NCBI GenBank assembly: GCA_963753075.1
Contig: CAVWAR010000017.1
Location: forward strand, 1,364,001 to 1,428,000
Length of the DNA stretch: 64,000 nucleotides
Source of the DNA: Prado023 sp963753075
GTDB taxonomy: Bacteria; Actinomycetota; Actinomycetes; S36-B12; CAIYMF01
Reading direction: 5' to 3'
Both the position numbers and the translations under genes were made by a program. Shown here piece after piece: positions 20,298-30,800 of the stretch (positions are counted from its first letter, which is position 1; every line of letters begins with the position of its first letter). Below the pieces are notes generated by a model. That model saw only the letters and a list, made by a program, of their open reading frames with translations. It ran no database searches and had not been told where the DNA came from.

Positions 20298-23200
20298 TCA
20301 GTGGTCGTCGTCTGAGTGCGGGGGGCTCGGAGACGTCCTCGTGGCGGGCGCCGGTCCCCCTGCTGGGATCCGTGCTGTCGACCTGTCCCACGACTTCTCG
20401 GCAGCGCGCAGGCGCGCCAGCAGGGGCTCGGCGCCGAGGGACTCCAGGATGGCCCGGCCCTCCGGGATGGCAGCGGCGACTGCCGGCTCCCCCGGACCGA
20501 TCAGCAGGGCCATGTCCAGGACCACCAGCGCGACGTCGAAGCGGCAGCCGGCATCGCGGTACCCAGCCAGCCCAGAGCGATACAGGCTCAGCGCGTCGGC
20601 GATGCGGCCCTCTGCGGCGGCAATGCTTGCTCGGATGATCGCCAGGTCGTCGTCGAGCACCCCACCGGGGCTGTCGTCGACCAGGTCCAGCACCCGCCGG
20701 GCAAGATCGAGGCGTCCGGCGTGGACCGCGATCCTGGCCACACTGCCTGCCTCGAACGTCATCTCAGGACCGGAGTACTTGAAGAACGCCTCGCAGTAGC
20801 GCAGCGCATCCTCGTCGTCGCCGGCTGCGAACGCGCAACGGGCGAGGTATGCGCTGGCGTTGAGCTCGGTCTGGAAGTCGTTCTCGCGCAGCGCGTCCGC
20901 GAGGATGCGCTCGGAGCGGGCACGGTCGGGGTTGCCCGTCCAGGCATCCGTGGTGTCCCGGCAGGCAGCCAGCCATTCGACCTCGAGGCGATCCGGGTCA
21001 GCATCAACCAGCTCGCCGATCGCGTCATGGATCCAGGCCCACTCGCCGAGGCGCTCGGCGACACCGCTTCCATTGCCGGCGTGGTAGGCGTCGAACGCCC
21101 GGATGCCGGCCCGCCTGGCCAGGGCCATGCCGTCACGGACCTGATCGAACGCCGCACGAGGGTCGGTGACTGCGATGAAGGTCGCAAGGTTGTTGGAGCC
21201 CCGGAGGGCGGCGATGTGCTGGCCGTGGGCGCGCGCATCGACGATCGCGCCCTGGAGCAGCGCGATGCCCTCCCGGCGGTGACCGCTGTAGCCCAGGGAG
21301 GTCCCCTTGGTGACCAGTGACATGGCGACGATCTCATCGTGGCGCAGTGGCTCGGCGAGCCGGAGTGCCAGGTCCGACCACCGGATGGCCTCAGCTAGGT
21401 CCGGGATTCGGAAGGCAGTGTTCCCCAGCTGCTCGGCGAAGAGGGCTGCGGCCTCCCGCGCCGCAACGCTCAGGGCCCCCACGGAGTCGGTCGCCAGCTC
21501 CGCCAGCGCCTCGGCCTCATCACGCACCGGGGCGGCGACCTCGGTCGCAGACGCGATCTGCGCCGCCGACAGGTAGACGGACATGCGCAGCGCCGTCGAC
21601 CGGATGACACCCACCCGGTCATCGAGTGCCGCGAACCCCGCCACCGCGGCGGTCAGGCTCTCCTGGGCCTCTTCGAAGCGCGAGTTCAACCCCTGGAGCC
21701 ACCCCGCCCGCTCCAGCAGCCGGGCGTGATCGGCAGGGCTGCGGGTGACCTCAAGCGCCGTGGTGAGCGCGTCAGTCGCCTGGCCCAGGGAGCCCAGGGC
21801 CTCTGCCCGGTCCGCTGCGGCGAGCAGGGACACCCGCGCCTGGGCAGCGATGGCCTCACCTTCCGGGCCGTCTGGAGCGGCTCGGTACGCAGACACGAAG
21901 TGGCTGGCGACCACCCCGGCCACTTCCTCATCGTCGAGCGTCTCGAAGTAGCGGGCTACTGCAAGGTGCCTGGCGCGGCGCTCCCGCTTTGCCAGCGTGG
22001 AGTACGTGACCTCGCGGACCAGGCTCTGGACGAACGCATGCTGACCCCGGGTCGGTGCCCGCGGGTCGGTCTCGACCGTGAGGATCTCGCGGCGCACGAG
22101 TGAGTCCAGCCGAGGGGTGAGCGAGTCGGGGTCCTCGTCGCTCACCGCCGCGAGGCCGTCCAGGGTGAACGTCTGGCCGAGCACGGCCGCGTCCTGCAGG
22201 ATGCTTCGATCCGCACTCGGAAGCCGGTCCAGCCGGGCCGCCACCAGGGCCTGCAGGGTCGGCGGGACGTCCAACGCGCCCACGTCCTCGGCCCGCAATG
22301 CGCTGTCCGTGGGCACGACCAGGCCGTTCTCGTGCGCGAGCCGGCCGGTCGCCACGAGCATCCGCAGGGTCTCGACAACGTAGAGCGGGATCCCATCGGC
22401 GCGATCGACGATCTGGGCGACGATGGACTCCGGCAGATCAGGGGCGATCCCCCTGATCAGATCGCGCATCGCGTCCTCCCCGAGCGGATCCAGGCGCATC
22501 GAGATCGCCCCGCGGCGGTCGGTGCCCCAGCCGGGACGACGCTCGAGCAGCTCCGGCCGGGACAGCGTCAGGACGAAGATCGGGCTCGTGCGCCCCCAGT
22601 CCAGGAGGTGCTCCAGGAAGTCGAGCAGGCCATCGTCGGACCACTGCAGATCCTCGACCACGAAGGCGACGGTCCCCAATTGGGCCAACCGCTCGAAGAA
22701 CGTCCGCCACGCCGCGTAGAGCTCGGTCCGTCCACCCGACGGCGTTTCGCCGATGCCGAAGAGGACCAGGATCCGCGGCTCGATCCACGCCCGCTCCGCC
22801 GCATCGGGTATGTGCAGCTCCATCATCGCCGCGACCGCACCCCGGGTCGTCTCCTCGTCGTCACCCTCAGCGAGGCCGGCGCGTCGGCGCAGCATCTCGC
22901 CGAGCGCCCAGAACGTGACGCCCTCGCCGTACGACGGTGATCGCCCGCGGTGCCACCAGACCTGCTCGATGACGCCATCGAGGTACTTCTCGAGCTCCCA
23001 GGCGAGCCGGCTCTTGCCGATCCCGGCCTGGCCCACCAGCGAGACCAGCCGGGCACGGCGCTCCCGACCGGTTGCATGGAACTGCTCCTTGAGGAAGCGG
23101 AGCTCGTCACCTCGACCCACGAAGGGCGGCTCGATGGCATCGGGCCGACGCGCACCGCCGAGCTCGCCGACGACGCTCATCGCCTGCCATGCGGCGACCG

Positions 23201-23927
23201 GCGCCGCCTTCCCCTTGAGCTCCCGGTCGCCGGCCGACACGAACGCGATCGCCGGCTCCGCGGCAATCCGGGTTGCCTCGCCGACGAGGACGCCGCCCGG
23301 CGGCGCCGCAGACTGCAGCCTGGCTGCCGTGTTCACCATGTCGCCGGTGACCATGCCCTGGCCCTGGGCACCCATGCTGACCGCGGCCTCGCCGGTCAGC
23401 ACACCGGCCCGGAGCGCCAGGTCCACTCCGAACTCGCGACCGACGGTGGGAACCATGTCGACGAGATCCAGGGCCGCACGCACGGCGCGCTCCGCGTCGT
23501 CCTCGTGAGCGACTGGGGCTCCCCAGAGCGCCATGACTGCGTCCCCGATGAACTTCTCGACCACGCCGCCATAGCGGGAGACGATCTCCCTGGCCTTGTC
23601 GAAGTAGCGGCTCTGCAGCTCCTGGATCGTCTCAGGGTCGCGAGTCGCGGACAGTGAGGTGAAGCCGACGAGATCGGCGAACAGCACGGTGACAACCCGC
23701 CGCTGGGTCTCCCCCTGGGCGGCGTCGGCGGCGCGCTCCCCCGCCTGATGGTCAGCCGGCGCGGTCGATGTCGACGCCGCAGCCAGGGGACTGCCACACG
23801 TGCCGCAGAAGTTCGCAGCAGGCGGGTTCGCCGCCCCACAGGACGGGCAGCCGCCGAGTTCGGTCCCGCACGCCAGGCAGAACCGACCCTCGTCCGGGTT
23901 CTCGGACTTGCACCGGGGACAGACCAT
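20298..23927 (-). CDS. Class III nucleotide cyclase / AAA ATPase / TPR regulator
   Basis: 1209 aa. Two zinc ribbons (CPRC...CLAC and CPSC...CGTC) occupy residues 1-50. A class III adenylate/guanylate cyclase domain (about 75-250) contains LFADLVGFT and KFIGDAVMALWG, whose two Asp residues are the metal ligands. An AAA_16 ATPase of the STAND type follows, with Walker A GQAGIGKS near 295, then about 600 residues of helical TPR-like repeats. The combination is common in actinobacteria; it couples signal-dependent oligomerisation to cyclic nucleotide synthesis, or uses a cyclase-like domain as a sensor. The metal Asp residues are present, so it may be active. The output target is not shown by the neighbours. 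Confidence 0.88.
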   Translation of the reverse strand: MVCPRCKSENPDEGRFCLACGTELGGCPSCGAANPPAANFCGTCGSPLAAASTSTAPADHQAGERAADAAQGETQRRVVTVLFADLVGFTSLSATRDPETIQELQSRYFDKAREIVSRYGGVVEKFIGDAVMALWGAPVAHEDDAERAVRAALDLVDMVPTVGREFGVDLALRAGVLTGEAAVSMGAQGQGMVTGDMVNTAARLQSAAPPGGVLVGEATRIAAEPAIAFVSAGDRELKGKAAPVAAWQAMSVVGELGGARRPDAIEPPFVGRGDELRFLKEQFHATGRERRARLVSLVGQAGIGKSRLAWELEKYLDGVIEQVWWHRGRSPSYGEGVTFWALGEMLRRRAGLAEGDDEETTRGAVAAMMELHIPDAAERAWIEPRILVLFGIGETPSGGRTELYAAWRTFFERLAQLGTVAFVVEDLQWSDDGLLDFLEHLLDWGRTSPIFVLTLSRPELLERRPGWGTDRRGAISMRLDPLGEDAMRDLIRGIAPDLPESIVAQIVDRADGIPLYVVETLRMLVATGRLAHENGLVVPTDSALRAEDVGALDVPPTLQALVAARLDRLPSADRSILQDAAVLGQTFTLDGLAAVSDEDPDSLTPRLDSLVRREILTVETDPRAPTRGQHAFVQSLVREVTYSTLAKRERRARHLAVARYFETLDDEEVAGVVASHFVSAYRAAPDGPEGEAIAAQARVSLLAAADRAEALGSLGQATDALTTALEVTRSPADHARLLERAGWLQGLNSRFEEAQESLTAAVAGFAALDDRVGVIRSTALRMSVYLSAAQIASATEVAAPVRDEAEALAELATDSVGALSVAAREAAALFAEQLGNTAFRIPDLAEAIRWSDLALRLAEPLRHDEIVAMSLVTKGTSLGYSGHRREGIALLQGAIVDARAHGQHIAALRGSNNLATFIAVTDPRAAFDQVRDGMALARRAGIRAFDAYHAGNGSGVAERLGEWAWIHDAIGELVDADPDRLEVEWLAACRDTTDAWTGNPDRARSERILADALRENDFQTELNASAYLARCAFAAGDDEDALRYCEAFFKYSGPEMTFEAGSVARIAVHAGRLDLARRVLDLVDDSPGGVLDDDLAIIRASIAAAEGRIADALSLYRSGLAGYRDAGCRFDVALVVLDMALLIGPGEPAVAAAIPEGRAILESLGAEPLLARLRAAEKSWDRSTARIPAGGPAPATRTSPSPPHSDDDH

Positions 23928-24118
23928 GGTGCGCGCGAGCGTATCCGACTCGCCGGGTGCACGTCAGCCTGTCCGGAGCCCGGCACGTCAGCGCCGACTC
24001 AGCACCCGACGATCCTGTGCCTGCCGATCGAAGGATCGCCCGGCCGAGCCGGAGGCAGCCCACAACCGGGCGGACCGGCACGTGGCCAGCAGCGCCACGG
24101 GGCGCGGAGTCGAACGCT

Positions 24119-25021
24119 CTACGGGTGTGCCGGCGTGGGCTCCTGTCCGATGCCGATCAGGGGCGCCATGAGTTGGCCTTCGATCTCGACCTCGAACGCC
24201 GTGTCGACGTGCACGTCGACCAGCCCGGCCGCCTCGAGCGCCTGGTGGACCTCGCTGCGGCTGAGCCCATGGGTGTCGCTGTCCTCGTCGTGTCGCTCCC
24301 AGTCCCATTGGACGAACAGGCCCCCGGGACGCAGCAGCTCGGCGAGACGTCGCACGGTGCCGGGGTAGTCATCGAGGAAGCTGCACACCGACGAGCAGAC
24401 GACGAGATCGTGGCTGTCCTGCGCCGACGGGATGTCGCGGTCGAGTCGGACATGTTTCCAGCCCCGGCGCTCGGCCTTCGCCTCGAGCACTCCACGCATC
24501 ATCGCCGACGTGTCGACCGCGTCCACCGATGCGACGGTCTCCACGAACTGTTCGGTCAGCAGGCCAGTCCCGCAACCGAAGTCGCACACCTTCGCGACGG
24601 CGAGGGTGGCTCCGCGGTCGTCAAGCACCGCCACCAGGGAGCTGAAGGCCGCCGCCGCGTGGGCACGGGCCGCCGGGTCATCGTCCCAGGCCGCGGCGTA
24701 CTCGTCCCACGGGTCACTGCGGACGTCGAGGCTGTAGACGAGTCCCCCGTCGGAGCCGGGCCCGCCCCGTGCGAAGCCGTTCTTGACCAGAACCCGGGCC
24801 GATGCAGCGTTCGACTCCTCGACGCCGGCGGTCACCGTCGACAGACCGGGATTGGCCCTGGCGAACGGCCAGGCTATCCGAGAGACTCCTGTGCCAGCCC
24901 GAAGGGCTCCATGGATGGCCAGGGAGCCGCCGGGCAGACGCCCGCGCAGCCTCTTGCAATGGGGGCAGCGCTGGAGGATTCTTGGGCCGGGGCTTCCCGG
25001 ACGGGGGATCGAGGAGGGCAT
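24119..25021 (-). CDS. SAM-dependent methyltransferase with an N-terminal GNAT acetyltransferase remnant
   Basis: 300 aa as an open frame. Residues from about 105 on are a class I methyltransferase: VCDFGCGTG (motif I), VDAVDTS, and LRPGGLFVQWDW (motif IV/VI region). Just upstream, about residues 55-100 read like the last third of a GNAT acetyltransferase (TAGVEESNAASARVLVKNGF, then a C-terminal strand), but the acetyl-CoA binding part is absent. Either a deletion fused a truncated acetyltransferase to the methyltransferase, or the methyltransferase starts internally, for example at the GTG at 24835. The start is unresolved. Substrate unknown. It overlaps the leader of the divergent FkbM gene. 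Confidence 0.7.
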   Translation of the reverse strand: MPSSIPRPGSPGPRILQRCPHCKRLRGRLPGGSLAIHGALRAGTGVSRIAWPFARANPGLSTVTAGVEESNAASARVLVKNGFARGGPGSDGGLVYSLDVRSDPWDEYAAAWDDDPAARAHAAAAFSSLVAVLDDRGATLAVAKVCDFGCGTGLLTEQFVETVASVDAVDTSAMMRGVLEAKAERRGWKHVRLDRDIPSAQDSHDLVVCSSVCSFLDDYPGTVRRLAELLRPGGLFVQWDWERHDEDSDTHGLSRSEVHQALEAAGLVDVHVDTAFEVEIEGQLMAPLIGIGQEPTPAHP

Positions 25022-25026
25022 GCGCC

Positions 25027-25785
25027 GTGCGGGAAGCCAGCGGGCCGGGGCGCGGCCGCATGAACCGCCGGATCGCCGCGGTTGTCGGCGTCCTCTCGCA
25101 CGCTGCGTGGTTCATCGAGGACGAGGTCAAGGCAATCGCCGAGTACGTCCCAGCCGGTGGAATCTGCTTCGACGTCGGCGCTGGGTATGGCCTCTACACG
25201 GTGGCGATGGCCGCGGCCGTCGGGCCCGGGGGAACAGTCCATGCGATCGAGCCCCAACCAGATCCGAACCGTGTGATCGACGCTGTGGTGCGCATCTGCG
25301 GGGCACAGGGGCGAGTGGTGCGCCACGACTTCGCACTCAGCGACACGACCGGAACGTCAATGCTGAGCGTGCCGATGCGGCGCGGACGAGCGGTCCACGG
25401 CCGTGCCTTCGTCATGCGGGATGCGCTGTCTCCGGGGCCGAACGCGGTGGAGTTCCGGACCGAACGCCGCCACTCGGTCCGCCTGTCGACACTCGACGAC
25501 CTGGCCGAGCAGCAGGACCTGACACGGCTCGACATGATCAAGGCCGACGTCGAGGGCGCCGAGCTGCAGGTCCTGACCGGCGGCGTCAAGACGATCAACC
25601 GGTTCCGGCCGACGGTGCAACTGGAGATCGAGGAACGTCACCTGGGGAAGTTCGGGAGCACCGTGGACGACGTCACCGGGTTCCTGCTCGACCGTGGCTA
25701 CACCATGCACGGCTGGGTCAGGGGCGGGTGGCGCCCGGCGCCGTCTGCAACCTTGGCCCCGCGCAACTACCTGTTCGTGCCGTGA
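25027..25785 (+). CDS. FkbM-family methyltransferase
   Basis: 252 aa from a GTG preceded by AGGAGGG at eight bases; an ATG at 25060 is the alternative. Motif I is FDVGAGYGLYT, IEPQPDPN is the acidic post-I loop, and IKADVEGAE is the FkbM hallmark. FkbM-type enzymes O-methylate natural products, glycolipids or sugars. There is no sugar or antibiotic gene immediately next to it, so the acceptor is unknown. The NRPS cluster starts 1 kb downstream but on the opposite strand. Confidence 0.85.
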   Translation: MREASGPGRGRMNRRIAAVVGVLSHAAWFIEDEVKAIAEYVPAGGICFDVGAGYGLYTVAMAAAVGPGGTVHAIEPQPDPNRVIDAVVRICGAQGRVVRHDFALSDTTGTSMLSVPMRRGRAVHGRAFVMRDALSPGPNAVEFRTERRHSVRLSTLDDLAEQQDLTRLDMIKADVEGAELQVLTGGVKTINRFRPTVQLEIEERHLGKFGSTVDDVTGFLLDRGYTMHGWVRGGWRPAPSATLAPRNYLFVP

Positions 25786-25879
25786 GCGGGCTCGTCGAAC
25801 AGCGGGGGCCGGGGACGCTTCGCCGACCGTTGGCCAGCCTGGGGCCAGAACGGTCCGGGACACCTTCGCCGACAAGGTC

Positions 25880-25914
25880 TAGCATGGCAGTCTCGCCGGA
25901 CTCGGAGGTGTGCG
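25880..25914 (+). promoter_or_regulatory. -10 box and ribosome-binding site for the small lipoprotein
   Basis: TAGCAT (25880-25885) matches the actinobacterial TANNNT -10. GGAGG (25904-25908) lies six bases before a TTG at 25915, and no ATG or GTG is in frame at that distance, which decides the unusual start. Confidence 0.5.
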
Positions 25915-26307
25915 TTGACAGCCCGATCAGTCGCACCATTGCTGCTCCTCGTCCTCACACTCTCAGGGTGCAGCCAGGCGGGAGACGCGCTGGATCAGGC
26001 GCAGGGGCTGAAGGACAAGGTCGACAACATCCGATGGTGCTCTGACGTCGTTCGCCTCGCCGCGGCCGTCAACACCGCCAACCCGGAAGCAGCCCGCAAC
26101 CTGGTGGATGCCCTTGAGCGATCCGCGCCCGAGGATCTCGCCCCAGACGTGCAGGAGGTTCGTGCCGCCGTCCGGGAGATCGAGGTCGGCGATGCCAAGG
26201 CCAAGGACCTCCCGAGCGACGACGTGAACGCCGCCGTGGGACGACTCGTGGACGCCGTGGAGCAACGCTGCGCCGGCGAGGTGGGCGAGGAGTTCGGCAA
26301 CAACTGA
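25915..26307 (+). CDS. Small hypothetical lipoprotein
   Basis: 130 aa from TTG. The signal peptide LLLLVLTLSGC has a lipobox (Cys19). The mature part is helical and acidic with two further Cys residues (around 42 and 118) that could pair. I do not recognise the family; the pattern resembles small secreted lipoproteins of unknown role. Downstream is non-coding sequence. Confidence 0.65.
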   Translation: MTARSVAPLLLLVLTLSGCSQAGDALDQAQGLKDKVDNIRWCSDVVRLAAAVNTANPEAARNLVDALERSAPEDLAPDVQEVRAAVREIEVGDAKAKDLPSDDVNAAVGRLVDAVEQRCAGEVGEEFGNN

Positions 26308-26731
26308 CCGATCCCGGGCGCTGGGGCCCATCGACGGCCGAGGTGGGCGCGGCCAGTCTCGCTTCCTGGTGACCGTCAACCACTCTCGAAGCCATCGCGC
26401 ACTTCACTTGGCAGGGCCTTGTCGGCGTACACCTCCCAATTCTGCTTCAAGGCGTCCATCACCGTGGCGGAGGCTTCCCCGGAGCGGGGCTACGTGGCGG
26501 AAACGGGGGCTGTACTGGCCGTTGTCTCCTTCGCTGCCCACGCCGAGCAGTTCCTCGCGCCTCGCCCACCTGCTCTGGGTCCCGCCGGACTCACAGGTGA
26601 CCACGACCTCGATCCCGTTCCGCAGGGCATCGGCGAGCCGAGCGCGTCACCTGGATGAACGTCCCGGATCCCTCGAGCCGAGTCCTCGATGTGGGCACCG
26701 GCGCCAAGGACTGAACGGTCCAGCGCCGGCG
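26308..26731 (-). other. Non-coding gap between lipoprotein and NRPS operon end
   Basis: No intact gene. A 27-codon fragment on the minus strand (26376-26459, starting MDALKQNWEVYADKALP) reads like the end of a protein and may be a remnant. A bulged hairpin next to the dehydrogenase stop is described separately. The rest shows nothing. Confidence 0.4.
26698..26729 (-). terminator. Putative terminator of the NRPS operon
   Basis: CCGGCGC (26698-26704) pairs with GCGCCGG (26723-26729), and inside it GGAC (26708-26711) pairs with GTCC (26718-26721). The hairpin lies within 40 bases after the dehydrogenase stop. It lacks a T tract, as is common in high-GC actinobacteria. Confidence 0.45.
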
Positions 26732-27874
26732 TCACAGGCCCATGGTGCGCCCGATCAGGTCCTTCATGATCTCGTTCGTCCCGCCCCCGATCGGGGTCCA
26801 TCGCATATCCACCCAGGCCTGGGCGATCGGGTACTCGGTCAGGTATCCGTATCCACCATGGAGCTGCAGGCACCCATCGATGACGCGTTGCTGCAGATCC
26901 GTGGCCCACCACTTCGCCATGGCGACCTCGGCCGAGGACAGCGAGCGATCGGACCATTCGGCGATGCACCGGTCGATGAACACCTGACCGATCGTCAGCT
27001 CGGTCTGCATCTCCGCCAACCGGAAGCGTGAGTTCTGCAGCGACCCGATCGGCTTGCCGAACGCCTCACGATCCTTGCAGTACGCCAGGGTCCAGGTGAG
27101 CGCGGCACGCGCGGCAGCGATCGCGTTGACCGCGATGATCATGCGCTCCTGATCGAGCTCCCTGCCCATGAGGTACAGACCTTGGCCGGGCTGACCGATC
27201 AGGTTGGCCTTCGGCACCCGCACGTCGTCCAAGAACACCTCGACGGTGTCCTGGGCATGCCAGCCGATCTTCTTCAGCGGCCTGCTGATGGTGACCCCGT
27301 CGGTCGGGACCTCGATCGCGAGCAGGCTCACCCCCCACTGCTTGAACTCGGGGTTGGTCACACAGGACACGATGAGCAGGTCGGCGAGCACACCGTTCGA
27401 GACGAAGGCCTTGTGGCCGTTGACAACATAAGCATCCCCGTCATCGATGGCCGTCGTGCGCAGCGAGCCCAGATCACTGCCCGACGTGGACTCGGTCATG
27501 CCCACCGCAAGGATGGTCTCCCCCGTCACCATTCCGGGCACCCACCGCCGCAACTGGTCCGGGGTCCCGTAGTTCAGGATGTAGGGCGCGACGATCGTCC
27601 CGTGGACTCCGAACCCCGGTCCGGTGCAGTTCTGGGCGGTGAGCTCCTCACCGAGGATCGCGTCGTAGCGGAAGTCACTGACCCCAGCACCCCCGAACTC
27701 CTCCGGCGCCGCCATACACAGATACCCCAGCGCCCCCGCCCTCGTCCAGATCGCGCGAGGCACCACCCCATCGCTGGCCCACTGTGCGTGCAACGGGGCG
27801 ATCTCGCTGACGACGAAGTCCCGTACCGACGAGCGGAACAGATCGTGGTCCTTGCCGAAGATCGTGCGTTCCAT
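26732..27874 (-). CDS. Acyl-CoA dehydrogenase-family flavoenzyme of the NRPS cluster
   Basis: 380 aa. The complete acyl-CoA dehydrogenase fold is present: VGMTESTSGSD (FAD/substrate loop), the central beta domain, and a C-terminal helical domain with LQLHGGYGYL and GGGTNEIMKD. The MCAD-type catalytic Glu site is Gly here. A Glu in ELDQERM falls where isovaleryl-CoA dehydrogenase and prolyl-carrier dehydrogenases keep their base, so catalysis is plausible. The ATG shares one base with the NRPS 2 stop (TGATG), which ties it to the cluster. In pyrrole pathways (PltE, RedW, CloN3-like) this family oxidises prolyl-S-PCP to pyrrolyl-2-carboxyl-S-PCP; with the cyclodeaminase, ligase and free carrier in the same operon that is my leading assignment, by inference. 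A standard acyl-CoA substrate remains possible. Confidence 0.88.
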   Translation of the reverse strand: MERTIFGKDHDLFRSSVRDFVVSEIAPLHAQWASDGVVPRAIWTRAGALGYLCMAAPEEFGGAGVSDFRYDAILGEELTAQNCTGPGFGVHGTIVAPYILNYGTPDQLRRWVPGMVTGETILAVGMTESTSGSDLGSLRTTAIDDGDAYVVNGHKAFVSNGVLADLLIVSCVTNPEFKQWGVSLLAIEVPTDGVTISRPLKKIGWHAQDTVEVFLDDVRVPKANLIGQPGQGLYLMGRELDQERMIIAVNAIAAARAALTWTLAYCKDREAFGKPIGSLQNSRFRLAEMQTELTIGQVFIDRCIAEWSDRSLSSAEVAMAKWWATDLQQRVIDGCLQLHGGYGYLTEYPIAQAWVDMRWTPIGGGTNEIMKDLIGRTMGL

Positions 27875-30800
27875 CACTTGGGTTGCCTCGAGGTCGCGAG
27901 ATGGCGCTGTTCGAGGCGCGATCCAAGCTCATCCGCGATGATCCACGCGACCGTCTGCACGTTGGGCTCCGCCATGATGCTGTTGGGACCAGTGTGATAT
28001 CCCGGTGCATCCCTGACGTCAAGCTCGGTGGCCACGCCTCCCCAGAGGCGAGGGCTTGCCTGTACCCAGTCGCGCGCAGCGTCCGCAGCGCGGACAAAGG
28101 TGACCCTTCCGTCGTATTCTCCGGGCTCGTGGCGGCTTTGCAGTCGGAGTGCGATGTGGTTGATCCGCTTGCCCGCGAGGTCGGGAGGGAGCGGCGTTCC
28201 CTCCCGTTGCAGCTTCCTCCACGATCTGCCGTGACGGGCCCTTCCCGCGTTGATCCGCAATGCGACCCAGTTCAACCTGGCGACGGTCCGCAGTCCGCGC
28301 CAACGTCCCTCCCGAATCGTGTCCCAGTATCGTGCGACTCGGCGACCTCGAGTACGGCCGATCGGGAACGTGGTGTCGAGGATCGCGAGCAAGCCCACGG
28401 TTCGGTCTTGCTCTCGCAGCTTGCGAGCAAGCTCGAATGCGATCAGGCCGCCCGTCGAGTGACCCGCGAGGTGGATGGCGCCCGTCGGTTGGAACCTGCA
28501 GATCGCCTCCGCGTAGCGCTCAGTCATGGCATGGACGGATCTGTCTGGGTCTTCGATGCCATCGACCCCTCGCGCTTGCACTCCGACGACCCTGATCGAG
28601 TCAGGCAGGTGGGTCGATAGGGGCTGGTAGACCAAGACATTGCCGCCCCCCGGGTGGATCAGGTACAGGGTCTCCGGTCCCGTGCCCGACATTGGCACGA
28701 GAACCGAGTTCTCGTGCTGCGTGTCCTCCAGATACCCAGCAAGGGTTGCAAGCGTGGGCGCGCGCACCAAGGACGCCAGCGGGAGTGACTTCCCAAACTC
28801 GCGGCGGATCGCGGAGGTGACCCGAATCGCGAGGAGGGAGTCTCCACCGAGGGAGAAGAAGTCGTCGTGGATCCCCACGGTTGCCACTCCCAGCAGGTCG
28901 CGCCAGATGTCGGCAAGCAGTGCTTCCTCGGGGGTGCGCGGCTTGACGTGCCCGGTGTCCGGTGCTCCGCCCTGGGTGCGCGGGTCTGGTAGCGAGGCCG
29001 TGTCCAGCTTGCCGTTGGGCAGCTGCGGAATCGCATCGAGTGCGATGAGGACGTCCGGGACCATGTAGTCAGGCAGCGCCCCGCGAAGTGTCTCGGTGAC
29101 CGCACGCGCGTCGAACGCTGGCCCGCTCGGCACGGCGTAGGCCACAAGCTGCGCGCCGGCCCGTCCAGCCAGTGGCCGCGCGATCACCGCGGCCTGCTTC
29201 ACCTCGGGGTGCGCACGCAGTTCCGCTTCGATCGCGGCCGCCTCGATGCGGTGACCGCGGATCTTCAACTGCTGATCGGTCCGGCCCAGGAAGCTCAGGG
29301 TCCCCTCGGGCGAGAACGCCGCCAGGTCTCCGGTGCGGTAGATGCGCTTCGGCTGACCACCGATGCTGATCGTCAGGAAGCGTTCAGCCGTGAGGTCCGG
29401 GCGACCGAAGTACCCGAGCGCGACCCCGGCACCGCTGACGCACAGCTCCCCCGCGAAGCCGAGCGGGACTCGATTGCCGTAGGCGTCGAGGAGGTGGATC
29501 TCGGCCCCGGCGATCGGCCGCCCGATCGGCAGGGCGCGACCGACGTCGCGCGCGTGGGCCCGGTGCGCCGTGCACCAGACCGTGGCTTCCGTGGGTCCGT
29601 ACTCATTGTGCAGCTCGGCGCGACCTCCCTTGTCGAGATGAGAGGCCAGTACCCCGGCCGGACACGCCTCCCCGGCGACGATCGCCACTCGGAGCGAGGC
29701 AAGCTCGCCGCCCACCGCGTGGTCGAGGAGCACCTGGTAGAGCGTGGGAAGGCACAGCGTGTGAGTGACCTGCTCGTGCGCGGCCAGCGCGAGAAGCGCA
29801 TCGACATCCTGCTCGAGACCCGGATCAGGAAGGACCAGGGCCCCACCTGTCGTCAACGTCCAGAAGATGCCGGCGACGGAGCTGTCGAAGGCGTAGGAGG
29901 ACAGCAGCAGGAAGCGACCCACAGGCTCCCCGTAGTGCGGGGAGCGTGCCCTCGTGGAGGCTGCCAGGGAGCCATGCGACACCATCACCCCCTTCGGACG
30001 TCCGGTTGACCCGGACGTGTGGATCACGTACGCGACACCGTCCAGGGAGACCGAGGGCAGCGCCACGGCCGGATCGTCGGCCTCATCACGATCGACCAGG
30101 ACAAGATCGGCAGCGTCCCCCAGCGCCTCGGCCAGCGAGTCGGCCAATGGGGAGTTCGTCACGATGGTGCCGATGCCGGTGCCCTCGACCAGCCCCATCA
30201 CATGTGCGCGCGGATACGTCGGGTCAAGCGGAACGTAGGCCGCTCCAGCCTTGAGGATCCCGAGGATCGCGATCACAAGATCCGCGCCGCGAGGCAGGTG
30301 CAGCCCGACCGGGGCGCCGCCGGTGACACCTGCCCGGACCAGGCGCCTGGCCAGCCGCGACGATTCCGCGTCCAGCTCGGAGTACGTGACACTGCGGCCC
30401 GAAGACGCCACGGCCTGCCGGCCGGGGTCGCGCGCAGCAACATCGTCGATCATCTCCACGACCGTCCGAGGATCCACCGTGAGATCCGGCCCCCGGGAGA
30501 AGGCCGCGATCCGGGCATCGTCGGAAGGGCCGACGAGGCTGAACCCCGACAGCATCCCATCCGGGTCGGCGATGAACCCACGAGCGACAGCGACGACCTG
30601 TGCGAACAACGCGTCCACCGCAGCCTCGGAGAACCTCGACCTGTCGTGGACGACTCCCAGCCTGATCTCGTCGCCGGGGATCACCAGGACCGCCAAGGGG
30701 TAGTTGCTCTGCTCGATGTGGCGCGCCGGTCCCAGCGTGATCGAATCGCCGAGCCGTCGACCACCGCCAGGTGGGTAGTTCTCGAACACGACGATGCTCT

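Noticed and set aside
26655..26714. 19-codon plus-strand frame with VLDVGTG, like a methyltransferase motif I
   Set aside because: It overlaps the bulged hairpin after the NRPS operon and has no coding context on either side, so it is likely chance.
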